A DNA stretch of 64,000 nt from Spiroplasma endosymbiont of Nebria brevicollis (GTDB taxonomy: Bacteria > Bacillota_I > Bacilli_A > Mycoplasmatales > VBWQ01): assembly GCF_964030895.1 (NCBI RefSeq), contig NZ_OZ034986.1:1178001-1242000 (forward strand), given 5' to 3'. How positions within the stretch are numbered: position 1 is the stretch's first letter; each line of letters begins with the position of its first letter. Shown in pieces: positions 42,077-53,123 of this stretch. The notes beneath the pieces are model-generated. The model was not told where the DNA came from. It was given only the letters and a program-made list of their open reading frames with translations, and did not search any database. The position numbers and the translations under genes are program-made.

Positions 42077-42457
42077 ATGATTAAAAATGAAACTAATATA
42101 CAAAATGAATTTTTAGTTGAAAATAATGCTGAACATCAACCTGATAATGAAATTAATCAAAAAATTAGTGAAGCAGAAAATAAATTAAATAAAATTAATC
42201 AAGAACTTAAAGAAAAACAAATGATTAATATTTTTAATAAATATCAAATTAAACAAGAATTTCATGATTTTTTAAAGTTTAAAACAAAAGATACTAAAAG
42301 TGAAAAAATAGAAAATACTATAAAACAATTCATTAAAGAACAACCAGTATTAAGAATACCACTTAATACTGGTGGTAATCAACAAACAATTATCAATAAT
42401 CAAATATCAACAAAAATTAATCCGTTATTAGATTATAAAAAGAAAAATTATTTATAG
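42077..42457 (+). CDS. Possible scaffold-like coiled-coil protein
   Basis: 126 residues, Asn/Gln/Glu/Lys-rich, with a coiled coil (INQKISEAENKLNKINQELK) and a C-terminal tail ending LLDYKKKNYL. It lies directly before the capsid-like gene, the usual place of a scaffold, but nothing beyond position and coil supports this. Confidence 0.55.
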   Translation: MIKNETNIQNEFLVENNAEHQPDNEINQKISEAENKLNKINQELKEKQMINIFNKYQIKQEFHDFLKFKTKDTKSEKIENTIKQFIKEQPVLRIPLNTGGNQQTIINNQISTKINPLLDYKKKNYL

Positions 42458-42472
42458 AAAAGGAAAATTAAA

Positions 42473-43660
42473 ATGGCAGTAAATATCCAAACAAACTTAA
42501 ATAATACAGAAAAATTAGTAGAAGCTCCTGAATTTATTGAATTTTTTAAACAATCAAATAGTCCCTGAGCAAGTTTTTTTCCTATTGAAATGGTTAATTC
42601 AACTAAAATTGAATTCATTATTAAATTACCAAAAGACCCAAAAATTAAAGTACTTGAGTGAAATGATAAAAGTACAAGACTTGATATTAGTTATGCTCAA
42701 ACTGATAAAATTGACAAAATTATTGAAAAATTATACGTTGCAGGTGAAACTATTGCAGCTGTTGATTTATTAGCAGAAAATGGTCAAAATTTATTAGATA
42801 CTATGCAATATGAAGTTGCTAATGATTTAACAGATAAATTAGCAAGTGATGACACTAATGTAATTTCACAATTTGCTACTAAGGTATTAATTAATGATAC
42901 AACTCCAATTGGTTATTTAAAAGCAATGTTATCGGCATGAAATACTTTATTTCAATTAAGAAATGGTGCTAATTCTCGTTTCTTTATTACTAATAATCTT
43001 TATGATAGTTTAGTTTATTTAGCAGATAATAAAGGAATAATTACTGATAATCAATTAGCACAGCAATTAAGATTAAACGGTAATGATTTATATGTAAAAG
43101 GAGTATTATGTCAAATTGTACTTGATGATTATATGACATTTACTAATGATAAAAATGAAAATGAAATTATGTCTTTTATTCTAGCAACACCAAAAGCAAT
43201 GAAAAGATATATGCTAGAAAATACAGTTGTTTATGTGCAAGAGATTACTGACGGTAAAGTTGGTAGAGCATATAAAGTTGGTGGTGAAGTATTGGGTCAA
43301 TCAATTCCTTATATGTCAAAAAAAGAAACAACATCTCGTTGAATGATGTGTGGTGTAATTAAAAGTGAAGTAAAAACTGACTTAAAATCTAAAATTACAA
43401 ATTTAACATTAGATACTACAGCAAGAACAGATAAAAATAATAGAGATTTAGATACAAATATTTTATATACAAAAGAAATTAATGGTTTAAATCCAAGTTT
43501 AGAAACTCCTACAATTAAATATTTTAGTGATGACCAAGGTAAAAATATTATAAGTAATAATAAACAAAAAACTGGTGATTTATATGTAATTATTAGAACA
43601 AATATAAATGACCCAAATTATAAAGGTTCAACAAATCCTATTAAAATTAATCTTAGATAA
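42473..43660 (+). CDS. Major capsid-like phage structural protein
   Basis: 395 residues from ATG 42473 (RBS AAAAGGAAAA). N-terminal arm and a beta segment (FFPIEMVNSTKIEFIIKLPK), then helices (GETIAAVDLLAENGQNLLDT, MQYEVANDLTDKLAS) and an RFFITNNLYDSLVYL segment. This order (beta hairpin, long helix, A-domain-like alpha/beta) resembles HK97-fold capsid proteins. TGA Trp codons cut it under the standard code. Intact and central in the operon, so I infer the main coat protein; no family name is claimed. Confidence 0.6.
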
Positions 43661-43674
43661 GGAAAATTAATACT

Positions 43675-44931
43675 ATGCCAATTGGTACTACTAGCACTGC
43701 TATAATTTTAAACATAAATAAACCAAAACATACTAGAATAAGTAAACAACAAGAAAATAAAAGTTTATGATTAGAAATTCTAGAAATGGTAAGTGTACAA
43801 GTAATAGCAGTTGCACTTGCTCCTTTTACTGGTGGTTTAAGTGAAGACTTAGCACTTGGATTAGGTGCCAGTGATTTAATTGGTAGTAGTATCGCTGTTG
43901 CTGTTGAAGCAACAACTGATTTTACTATTAATCAAGTTTATGATTATTTAAAAGGAAATGTAACAAAATTAAATACTTTCTTTAATGTATTACCAGCGTT
44001 TGCCGGACTTAATAAAATTACTCGTGGTTTTCGTACTACTAAATTTATTAAACTAGCACAAAAAACTAAAACATTAGAAAAAATTGGCATTAAAGAAGCA
44101 AAAAATTTACAAGATGTTATTAATCAAGTAACAGGTAAAGAAATTTTAACAGATAAAATTATTGGCAAACAACGATATTTATTTAACTATTCAGTTGCAC
44201 CTAATCGTGAAACAATATTGCAAAACTTAGGTTATGTTGCTCAAAGACAATTTAAAATTAATTTTAAAGTTTTAGAAGCACAACAATTAAAAGATTATTT
44301 ATCATTACAAAATTTATTAGTAAAATTAAATCCACAATTAGAAACTAAATTTAAAATTAAAGATATGGATAGAGTAAATAACTTTTTAAAACAATATAAT
44401 ACTGAATTTAAAGCAGTATTAAATATGAATCAACATGAATGATTAAATTTAGTTCATACTTTACAAATACAAAATAAGGGTAAAGCATTAATTTTAATTT
44501 TAGAACAAATACGTGCTAATGCAATCAAATTTAATTTTAAAAATAGTAGTATTCATAAAGTTGTTTTAAAAACAAATCAAACTTTTAAATATTTTGATAT
44601 TAGATTTTATTTTAAAAAAAGTTTAAATAAATTTTGAAAAGATACACCATATTTTGAAAAATTACGTGAAAATATATATAAATTACAAGAAAAATTTGAA
44701 CAATTAGAAGAAAAAGCAATAGCAAAAATTAATAAATTAAAAGAAAAAGCAAGTGATTTATTTACTAGTGCTGAGAAAAAAGCAATTAAACATGCACAAT
44801 TAATTCCATTAAATTCACCAGTATTTATGGGATGTAAAATTCAACCATTATCACTAGAACTTTCACTACCTAAATTAGAATTTGCTAATAAAACTAACGG
44901 TTTAAAAAAACTAGATACTCATAATGTATAA
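43675..44931 (+). CDS. Phage internal/membrane coiled-coil protein
   Basis: 418 residues from ATG 43675. An N-terminal Gly/Ala-rich hydrophobic part (VQVIAVALAPFTGGL and GLGASDLIGSSIAVAVEATT) could insert in memb­ranes; the C-terminal 100 residues form a Lys/Glu coiled coil. The architecture suits an internal or pilot protein. It is the last gene of the forward module and its end abuts the truncated minus-strand capsid gene without a gap. Confidence 0.6.
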
Positions 44932-45528
44932 TCTTCTTCATCTGTACCAATATATTCATCATTAATACGTGCTTTTAATGTTGCTAATGTATTTGATATT
45001 TTTAATCATAATAACATTCTATAATCATCTATTTTTGGATTACTTGGTAAAGCAATATTAATAATGCCATTATCTTTTGCTGTTTTAACTGCTAATGATA
45101 ATAATTTAGCAACTAAATATATTTCTACTGATTTTGCTTTTGCATCAATTCAACCACTAGCATAACTATCTGCAATAGTAATAGCACCATCTTCAAATTT
45201 TGCACCTAATCTTTTTAAATCTAAACTTTCAATTTCATAATTAATTTCTTTTGCTTTATTTAATAAAATTTGTTCTGTTCGAATTGTTGTTATATCATTT
45301 TCACCTGCACCACGTTTATAATCTTGTGTAATATTACGTTTTGTAATATTATAAATAGCAGTACCTGCATCTAATTGTTCTCTATTTTCAGTTGTAGCAT
45401 TAATTAATGCTACTCTTTTTTGATAATAATACTTTTAAATTTTTAATATATTTAACTGATAAATCAGCAAAACCACTTTCTGTACTAGGGTCTTTAATTG
45501 TTGTTGATTGTGTTGTAATAATTGGCAT
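44922..45528 (-). pseudogene. Second phage's capsid gene, frameshifted and truncated
   Basis: ATG 45528 starts MPIITTQSTTIKDPSTESGF and stops at 45400. After a one-base shift near 45420 the protein continues: NITKRNITQDYKRGAGEN, EQILLNKAKEINYEIESLDL, DSYASGWIDAKAKSVEIYLV and RINDEYIGTDEEDYTL. An extended E-loop-like segment followed by a long helix fits HK97-type capsid proteins. The frame then runs antisense into the convergent coiled-coil gene, so the C-terminal half is missing. Last gene of the minus-strand module. Confidence 0.6.
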
Positions 45529-45529
45529 T

Positions 45530-45799
45530 TTATTTTTCTCCTTCTTCTTCTAATCTGTAACATTCTCTAGTTGGTTCAATTTCTCAAACTGGTTGTAATT
45601 TTAATAAATCATTAGTTACTTGTACTATAAACTCTATTTGTTTCTGATAATGACATGTTAAATTTTCATATTCTGTCATTATTTTTTTAATATCATCATC
45701 TTTTAGTAATTCAATTCTATTAATTCTACTAGCATTAAAAAAATCGGGATAATCAATATTAAGATTTTCATATTTTTTATTAAATTCTTCAATAGTCAT
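45530..45799 (-). CDS. Phage-module hypothetical protein
   Basis: 89 residues, MTIEEFNKKYENLNIDYPDF, helical, one TGA Trp (QPVWEIEP), ends EEEGEK. It lies between scaffold and capsid genes; its stop is one base from the capsid start. Possibly a head-completion or decoration protein; no family recognised. Confidence 0.55.
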
Positions 45800-45803
45800 A
45801 TTT

Positions 45804-46214
45804 TTAACCTACCATTCCAAATTTATTTGTTTCAATTTCTTTTGATTTATCTTCCTTAAATTTATCTTTTATATCTAATGATTTATTAATATTTGTATCT
45901 TTATTTTTATTAAATAAATGTGGAAAATCTTTATTTAATAATTTTAATTCTTCTTCAATATCTTCTTTATCTCCAAGATATTTTTTTTAAAAATTAATAT
46001 TTTCTTTTGATAAATCATATTTTGAATATGATTGAGAATGTCTAATTTCTCTATCTTTATCAATTTTATCTTTATATAATTCTTTATACTTTTTTTCTAA
46101 TTCTTTATATTTATCTTCAATACTTGGTTCTTTAGTTTCTTCAAGTACTTCAGGTTTTTCTTCTTCTTTAAGTTCCTGAATTTCTTCTTGTTCTTTTTTT
46201 GTTTCTTCTTCCAT
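45804..46214 (-). pseudogene. Scaffold-like gene with in-frame TAA
   Basis: ATG 46214 (RBS AGAAGG) encodes MEEETKKEQEEIQELKEEEK and a long Glu/Lys coiled coil, then TAA at 45987-45989 and, in the same frame, a further 60 codons (YLGDKEDIEEELKLLNKDFP) to TAA 45804. Acidic coiled-coil protein before the capsid gene, as expected of phage scaffolds. The stop lies at an A8 run, so slippage or a point mutation is possible. Confidence 0.55.
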
Positions 46215-46268
46215 ATTTATACCTTCTTTCTCTATATTTTCATTTAACATAAATTCATCACCACCTTT

Positions 46269-48917
46269 CTATGTTGAACTTTTTGGATTAATTACCAATG
46301 ACTTAGTTTGAAGATTTCAATTAGCACTACTTATTGTTGCCCCTGTAAGATAATTCAACCCAACAAAAGTCGTTATAAATTGATATTCAATAACAATTAA
46401 ATTATTATTTTTAAAAGCCATTATTTTAAATCAAGTACTACTTGGACTATCATTTGTTCATATTAAATCATTAATATATATTTTATTTAATTTTTCTGCA
46501 TGAGTTAAAGAAGCAATTTGATTTGGATGCAAACCATCATCTTGATAATTTTTGACATTAAATGTTCAATTATTATTCATATCATTATGATTTCCTGAGT
46601 TATTATTATAAGTATTATCTTTATCTTGAAATAAAGTAGTATTATTTTGGTCATCTGGAAAATTACCAATATCACTTAATTTAATAGTAATTGGTGTAAA
46701 TCAATTTTTATTATTAGTATAATTCTCACTTACACTTGTTAATTTTCATTTAGAACTCATTGCAAAATTAAAATTAAATGTCATACTTTCATAATCATCT
46801 TTAAATTTATCAATATTAACATAACCATACTGATTTACATAAATAATAATAGTATTATGCAATTTACCATTATTATCTTCTAAAATGTGGGGTCTCATTT
46901 GGTAAGTATCTTTTGAAGTATTAAGAGTACTATTAATATTATTATTAATTCCATAAGTACTACTTGGTAAATCAATAAATATTGGGTGCGCTCTTTCAAT
47001 TAATGGTGGTGGTTGTATTGCTTGTGGAAAATTAAAAGGTGTATCAAATTTAAAAGTATTATTTGCTAATAAAAATGTATTTTGAATTAATCTACTATTA
47101 TTACTTGCTTTACCTACTGTTTGATAAGTACCACTTCAAATTGCAAAATTATCATTAACAGCACCATTTCTATTATCAGGCATTGAATAAAATGTTATTT
47201 TAAAATTACTTTTGCCAACAACTTTAATATCAATCATATCAATTGCTCATTTTAAAATATTAGTATCTCTAAAATCAGGTTCATTTAATAAAGGTTTATC
47301 AATATCTGCTGTTGGAAGTAAATTAATTAAATTTTTATTTATACGTTCTATTTGCCCTAAATTATCTGTTTCTTGGTTAATATTAGAGATTAATGATTGA
47401 CTATTAATATCAAACGTTGCCATTGTCATTTTATCTGTTAAATTAAATGTAAATGATGTCATGTGACTTGCTATACCTAATACAGATTGAATAGTATCTG
47501 CTGTATCATTTCTAAATACATCTAATGGAATTAATGCAGGATTAGTACTTTGTGAACTATATAATAATGTTGTATAAAAATTATATAATTCAGCACTTAT
47601 TAACCCATTAATATAAGGAAATTGTGGTATTAATAAATTACTTGATAATTTAGCACCAATATCTAAACCACCAACAAAAAAATTCATAAATGACCCAAAT
47701 ATTATTGGTATAGTATTAAGATTAATTTTAATTGTTTCTCTTATTGTTAAAGGTATTTCACTAATAGGATTATAAATAAAATAATGTAAAGCATTAATAG
47801 TATTTAATTGTTTAAATTTATTATTATTCATATTATAATGATTATTACCAATAAATTTTTTAGTATTTTTATTATAATATTGAAAATAAGGATTACCTGC
47901 TGTTGCATAATTATAATCTTCAATTTCTGCACTATTTAAAAAATTATTATCTCAATAATTTACTAATCTATTAGAAATATCAACTTTATTAGTATTTTTA
48001 GTTTTATCAACATTAGTTTTTAAATGTCCTTCATAATGTTTAAGCGCTCCATCATCATAATTAGGTGCAATTACTTTTTGTCAATCTTGATAACTATCCA
48101 TAACTGATTGACCTTGAACAGTTAATATATAATTTGTTTCAGGTAATGCTTGAAAACTTATAGGGTCATAAGTACTACATTGATATTGTCATGGAAATAA
48201 TAATTTAGTTGGAAATTGTTGAAATCTATGTTGTTTAATATTATCAGGATTATGGTCAATATCTCTACCCCATAAAGCAATACTAATTGGTTTTACTGAA
48301 CCATAAAAAGAGATTTGACAATGTGTTACTGGTCTAGGTGTTAAATAATTTTGGTCTAAAATAATATCATTATTTTCATCTAAAGTTGGTAATGCTACAG
48401 GGTCACCTGGTGCGCCTAATTGTACATATTGATTAATTGCTAAACCACTATGTGCTAATTTATCATTTAATGAACTAAAAGTACATTGAATAAAAGAAGC
48501 AAGTTCTTTATTTTCATTATTATAAGTTTTACTAGCAACTTCAAGAATATATCATTGTCTATCAACTTTATAAGTATTATCAGTATTTTTAACTTTATTA
48601 ACTTCTGGTATCATATATAATTTATATAAATTTGACACAATATTATTAATAAAATCAAAATTCTTTTCTTCATTTGGAATATTAATAACTACATTTTTAA
48701 TTGCTTGTTCTTGAATAAAAGCATTATTTGATGGAGTTGCTGAATAAGTAATACCTAATTGGTCTGATAATATATTTCCATAAAATACATCACCAACTTG
48801 TAACTGTTTATATTTAATATCACCACTTATATCTATTGGTTTATAAGAATGGTCTCAAACTGCTTGTATTGCTTCTCTACCAGTAAAAATCTTACTAAAT
48901 GATGTATAGAGAGTCAT
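46269..48917 (-). CDS. Large phage structural (tail/adsorption) protein
   Basis: 882 residues from ATG 48917. Beta-rich, Asn-rich, with an internal hydrophobic stretch near residues 395-420 (IPIIFGSFMNFFVGGLDIGA) and repeated polar domains with many Tyr/Asn. A large protein with a central membrane-active loop next to the portal is reminiscent of the tail knob of phi29-like podoviruses, but this is an analogy. Trp includes TGA. It follows a 67-residue gene with a 23-base overlap. Confidence 0.6.
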
Positions 48918-49098
48918 TAGGGATACTTGTTGGTGGTTTATAACCAGTTTCTGTTGAATTTATAGCCCCTAAAATAATAGTAAATGGACATATACGAAAT
49001 TGTAAATCTTTATTTTGTGTAAAATCTTTTTCAATTTCACCTGTACTTTTTCAAACAGTTTTAATTAATTGATGATTTATTTTCGGTATCATTGTCAT
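48895..49098 (-). CDS. Small phage protein between portal and tail gene
   Basis: 67 residues from ATG 49098 (RBS GGAG), MTMIPKINHQLIKTVWKSTG, overlapping the portal 3' end and the 5' end of the 882-residue gene. Overlaps at both ends are typical of phage operons. No family recognised. Confidence 0.5.
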
Positions 49099-50356
49099 TT
49101 TTAGTTTCTCCTAAAAAAGTATTATTAAATTCAATTTCTTCTTTTTGATATTTTCTATTTTCATTAATAATTTGTTCTGCTTCTTCTTCTCTTACACCAT
49201 ATCTTTTTACAATAATACGTTTAATATTAGTAATTCCTAATCTTAATTCTACTTCATCAATTTCAAGTGATTTTAATCTATCTGTAATAGTATTTTCTTT
49301 AATTTCAAATGTTCATTTAGATTTATCACCATCTAATCCCATTAATAAAAAACATCTTTGAAATATTTCATTTCAATCACTTTGATTTAAAGTCCTTTTA
49401 ATTCTTGTAGTTTCCATATCTCTACTATTTGTAATTAATACTTCTGCTTCTGTTTTTTGACTTGTAGTATCATTAACAGGACTATATCCTGCTCCTTCAA
49501 ATGCTTTATCAATAATAAATTGAATAAAATCTGCATATTTATCTAATACAGGATTACCTTGAATTATTGCTATTGGTGGTGTTCCACTAGTACTTCCCAT
49601 ACTTCTTAAATTTGTTTGTAATATAAAATCATCAAATAATTTTTTGAATTCAAATGCACTTTTAGATTGATTTATTTCTTGTGCAGTAATATCAGCAAAA
49701 ACTCTTGTACGATTATATTCAAGTTCTTTTCATATTATTTTAAAAGTATGATTTAATAATTTTTGTAAATCTTTAATTGGTGTCATATCTGGATAATAAT
49801 CACCAACTACTCCACCAAAGAAATTCTTTTTAGGTAAATTCTGCATAAATTTAACTGGTATAATACCTAAATTATGATTTTCTATTAATGGTAATTGTAA
49901 ATCTTTACTTATTTTTTCTTGTAAACCATCTAATGTAACTGTATCACTAGTAAAATATCTTATGATTTGATTTGGAGTATATGTTGTTTTAACATATATA
50001 CTTTGGTCATCATATTGTATTCTTGACCAAGTACTTGCACTATATTCAGTTTCTAATACTCTTGCAACTCTTGATTGAGCATACGGTTGAGCAAAATTTA
50101 AAGATATTCTTCCAGTTTTAGTTTTATCAATTTGAGTAATACTATAACCATAACCAGATTTAATATGACAATCTCGATAAAATAAACTATCTAAATTATT
50201 TCATTGTTTTAATTTTTCAATTGCTTCTTTATATTCTGGATATTCACTTGTTAAAGTATAACCATTACCCCAAAGTAATTTAGAACCATGATTAGCAATC
50301 ATTTCTGTTAAATTAAGCATACATCACTCTGATTTTAATATTTCTGTATTACTCAT
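49061..50356 (-). CDS. Phage portal (connector) protein
   Basis: 431 residues, starting MSNTEILKSEWCMLNLTEMI, directly after the terminase. Features in keeping with portals: an N-terminal beta part with SRVARVLETEYSASTW, a YYPDMTPIKDLQKLLNHTFK helix, the GAGYSPVNDTTSQKTEAEVL block (portal proteins often have a G-x-x-T...TA-E motif here) and a C-terminal helix-rich tail. TGA Trp codons present. The only clearly intact packaging-module gene besides the small terminase. Confidence 0.7.
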
Positions 50357-50359
50357 ATC

Positions 50360-51713
50360 TTACTTCCTTTCAAAATAAGGATTTATATTTGCACTTAAAT
50401 TTCTAATATATGGTTCAATAGCATAATCAAATGCATCTCGTAAATGGTCATTACCTGCTAATGGTATTTGTTTAATACTTTTAGGGTCTCAAACAGCAAG
50501 TCTAAATTCATCTAATAATAATTGTGCTTGAATACTTATATTTAAGCGTTCTGTTGCCATTAAAGCAATGTTTTTACCAATTCTAAATTTCAAGTCTTAA
50601 TTTCACACAATCTTTAAAATAAAGCCATGTATGAGCCTTATATTTAATTGCTGTATCATTTAACATTTCAATAAAAGTATAATTACTAAAATCACAATAT
50701 ACAGTTAAACCATATTCATATAATAAATTATATTTTTGTGCTAAATTTATATAAAATTCAACTACTAATTTTGCTAATTGTTTATTATCATATCGCACTA
50801 ATTTATTTTCTATTTTTAAACAATCAATAACATTTACAAATTTAAAATCATAATCAAAACCTAATAATACACATGCCATTGCATCATCTTTAAAACCATA
50901 ATCTAAACCTGCACTAAATCTATAACTTGATTGTAATAATCTACTAATTTTATGAATAAGATGTGAATATATTCCACCACTTTCATAACCTACTAAACCA
51001 TGACTTCTAACTCCTGCAGATATTGGGTCTAATTTTTCTATTTCTAATAATTGATATTTATCACTATCTTTTAAATAAGTATTTAATTTTCAATTTTGAT
51101 AATGATAAATAGTATTATCAATAATAGTAAATTGTTCATATTCATTAATAATTTGTTTTTCATTTTGTGGACATGCTGTTACTGTCTTTTTAATAAATTC
51201 ATTAAGAATACTTCAAGGATTACAACTTTCTATTTCTAATAATTGATTTGCACCACGAATAGCATCTTTTAAATCTTGATAATCATTTTCAGTAATTTCA
51301 TAACGTTCATCAGTTCATATAATTACATAATCATATAAATAATTACTTGCTAATCCAGTTAATTTAACATTACTATTATCTTGTGCATGTAAATATTTAC
51401 AAGTTATTTTACTACCATTAAATTCAATAGTTTTTTTAGTTTCACTAATAATAAAATCAATTGTTGGATATGTTGCTTTAATAATTTGTTTTAATTCTTG
51501 TCAACTATCATTTAATTGTTTTGACATATTTCTAATTAAATAAGCATGTATTTTAATATTATCTAACATTAATAAAATACCTAAGAATTCAATATCACTA
51601 AATGTTTTACCTGATTTTCTTGAACCTAATTGTTTAATTTTAGTAATATTTAAAGATTGTTTTAAATACATTCTTTTAGCAATATCTAATAAATAACCAA
51701 AATTATTTAACAT
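50360..51713 (-). pseudogene. Large terminase subunit, frameshifted
   Basis: ATG 51713 encodes an ATPase domain with Walker A-like GSRKSGKT and Walker B YVIIWTDE, then an RNase H-like nuclease (FSAGLDYGFKDDAMACVL; VYCDFSNYTFIEML; HLRDAFDYAIEP). Between VKLRLEI and KFRIGKNIALM an extra base near 50597 shifts the frame, cutting the nuclease before its last acidic residue. Without it the protein would have about 450 residues, normal for TerL. Confidence 0.75.
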
Positions 51714-52096
51714 TTATTCTTACCTTTATTTTCAAGATTAACTTGTATAGGGGCGACGTTATCACCATTCTTTATATCAATTTTTGTAGATAAATGATAT
51801 TTATTAACATAAGCACGTTCTAAATATCATGATGAAGTACTTGCATTTGAAGTTAAATATCTTTGTAAATTTAAGTGTTCAATTTGAGAATGCGCTCAAT
51901 TTATTTGTTGTAAAAAAGTATTTCTTTTCTTTTGTTTTCAAGTTCTAATAGTACTTTCAGTTATATCTAAATAAATTAACATACCTAATTTTGTAGGAAT
52001 TTCTTTAAATTTATTACAATGAATAAAATAATTTTCTAATGCTTCTCTTAATACTTTTGCATCATTAAAAATTGTTCTTAATTTTTCATTTTGCAC
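51707..52096 (-). CDS. Small terminase subunit
   Basis: 129 residues from GTG 52096, with RBS AAGGAG nine bases upstream; the nearby ATG frame stops at once. It has an HTH-like IPTKLGMLIYLDITESTIRT, then QINWAHSQIEHL and an SSWYLERAYVNKYH block close to the consensus of small terminases. Overlaps TerL by seven bases. Trp are TGA. Confidence 0.7.
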
Positions 52097-52279
52097 ATAA
52101 AAATCTCCTTAATTTTGTTTTAAAATACAAAAATTTATGATATACTTAATATAACTTTTAAGTTAGGTGTAGCAACAATAACTTATAAAACTTTATTAAA
52201 TAGTTCATATATATTTTATTTAATTTTTATAATATAATTATAACATTTTAATTTTCATTTTTTATATAATTATCTATTT

Positions 52280-52615
52280 CTATAATATTTTTTTATCTAA
52301 TTTATAGTAATAACTAATTATATTATTGATTTCTTTTATTTTATTAGGTGATTTATTTATATATGTTGATTTTAAATTGAATAATCCCCCACGTAAATCA
52401 ACTATTACTGCCTTTAAAGAGTTTTCTAGTTCGTTCTTAAGTTCATTATCTTTAAACTTATAATTTTTATCATCATTTAATATTAAAAATCTACTTATTT
52501 CTTTAGTAATACATTCGTCTAGTAGTTTTAGATTATTATTTTTAGTACTATTATTCATAGTGTTCTTAATACTATTTTTAATAGTAGAATTAATTATTCT
52601 TTTAAACATTCCCAT
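52280..52615 (-). CDS. Phage-associated hypothetical protein
   Basis: 111 residues, Lys/Asn/Leu rich and helical, starting MGMFKRIINSTIKNSIKNTM. RBS AAAGGAGA. No family recognised. Translationally coupled to the upstream membrane protein. Confidence 0.5.
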   Translation of the reverse strand: MGMFKRIINSTIKNSIKNTMNNSTKNNNLKLLDECITKEISRFLILNDDKNYKFKDNELKNELENSLKAVIVDLRGGLFNLKSTYINKSPNKIKEINNIISYYYKLDKKIL

Positions 52616-52914
52616 TTAATAAAATATCTCCTTTTATTTTTCTTTTTTAATTTTATATTTTTTCAAAATTTAAATTCTGGATTTTGCTTCTTATATATAA
52701 TCATACAACCAATAAAAGTTCCAATAATATTTAAAGAAATAGTAAGTAATAGTATTCCAAAAGGATTATTTTTTTCACATAAAACTAAACCACAATTTAT
52801 TAAATGAATAGAAAATGCTATTCATGCTAATGTTATAGGAATTAACATGATATAAAACATAACCATAGGCTGATCTACTTTTTTGTTTATTTCGGTCAAA
52901 AACATATATCCCAT
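52594..52914 (-). CDS. Small two-helix membrane protein
   Basis: 106 residues from ATG 52914. Two hydrophobic helices (VMFYIMLIPITLAWIAFSI and ILLLTISLNIIGTFIGCMI) followed by a strongly basic tail (KNIKLKKKNKRRYFIKW). A protein of this shape could be a holin or superinfection factor of the adjacent phage, but this is only position-based. Overlaps the next gene by 22 bases. Two TGA Trp. Confidence 0.5.
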
Positions 52915-52948
52915 TTTCTTTTCCTTTTTTTCTTTTAGTATACATTAT

Positions 52949-52987
52949 TTTAAAAAAAAGAAAAGATAACTAATTAAAGTTATCTTT
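52949..52987 (-). terminator. Terminator-like hairpin in a leader
   Basis: AAAGATAAC, 8-base loop, GTTATCTTT, then on the minus strand TTTTCTTTTTTTT. It sits 40 bases upstream of ATG 52914, so it may attenuate that gene or end an upstream transcript. Confidence 0.6.
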
Positions 52988-53123
52988 AAACGCTAAATAT
53001 AGAATTTGCGATTTATTTTACCGTTCTTTATAATTATACTATAAATAAAACTTTTTTCAACAATAAATTAATAAATTTGATAAAATGCTAGAAGCCAAAA
53101 AATAAATAGAAAGGCGTTAAAAA

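Noticed and set aside
44604-44921. Extension of the minus-strand capsid frame across the plus-strand coiled-coil gene
   Set aside because: The plus strand has clear coiled-coil coding with good codon use; the minus reading becomes hydrophobic antisense nonsense, so the capsid is truncated instead.
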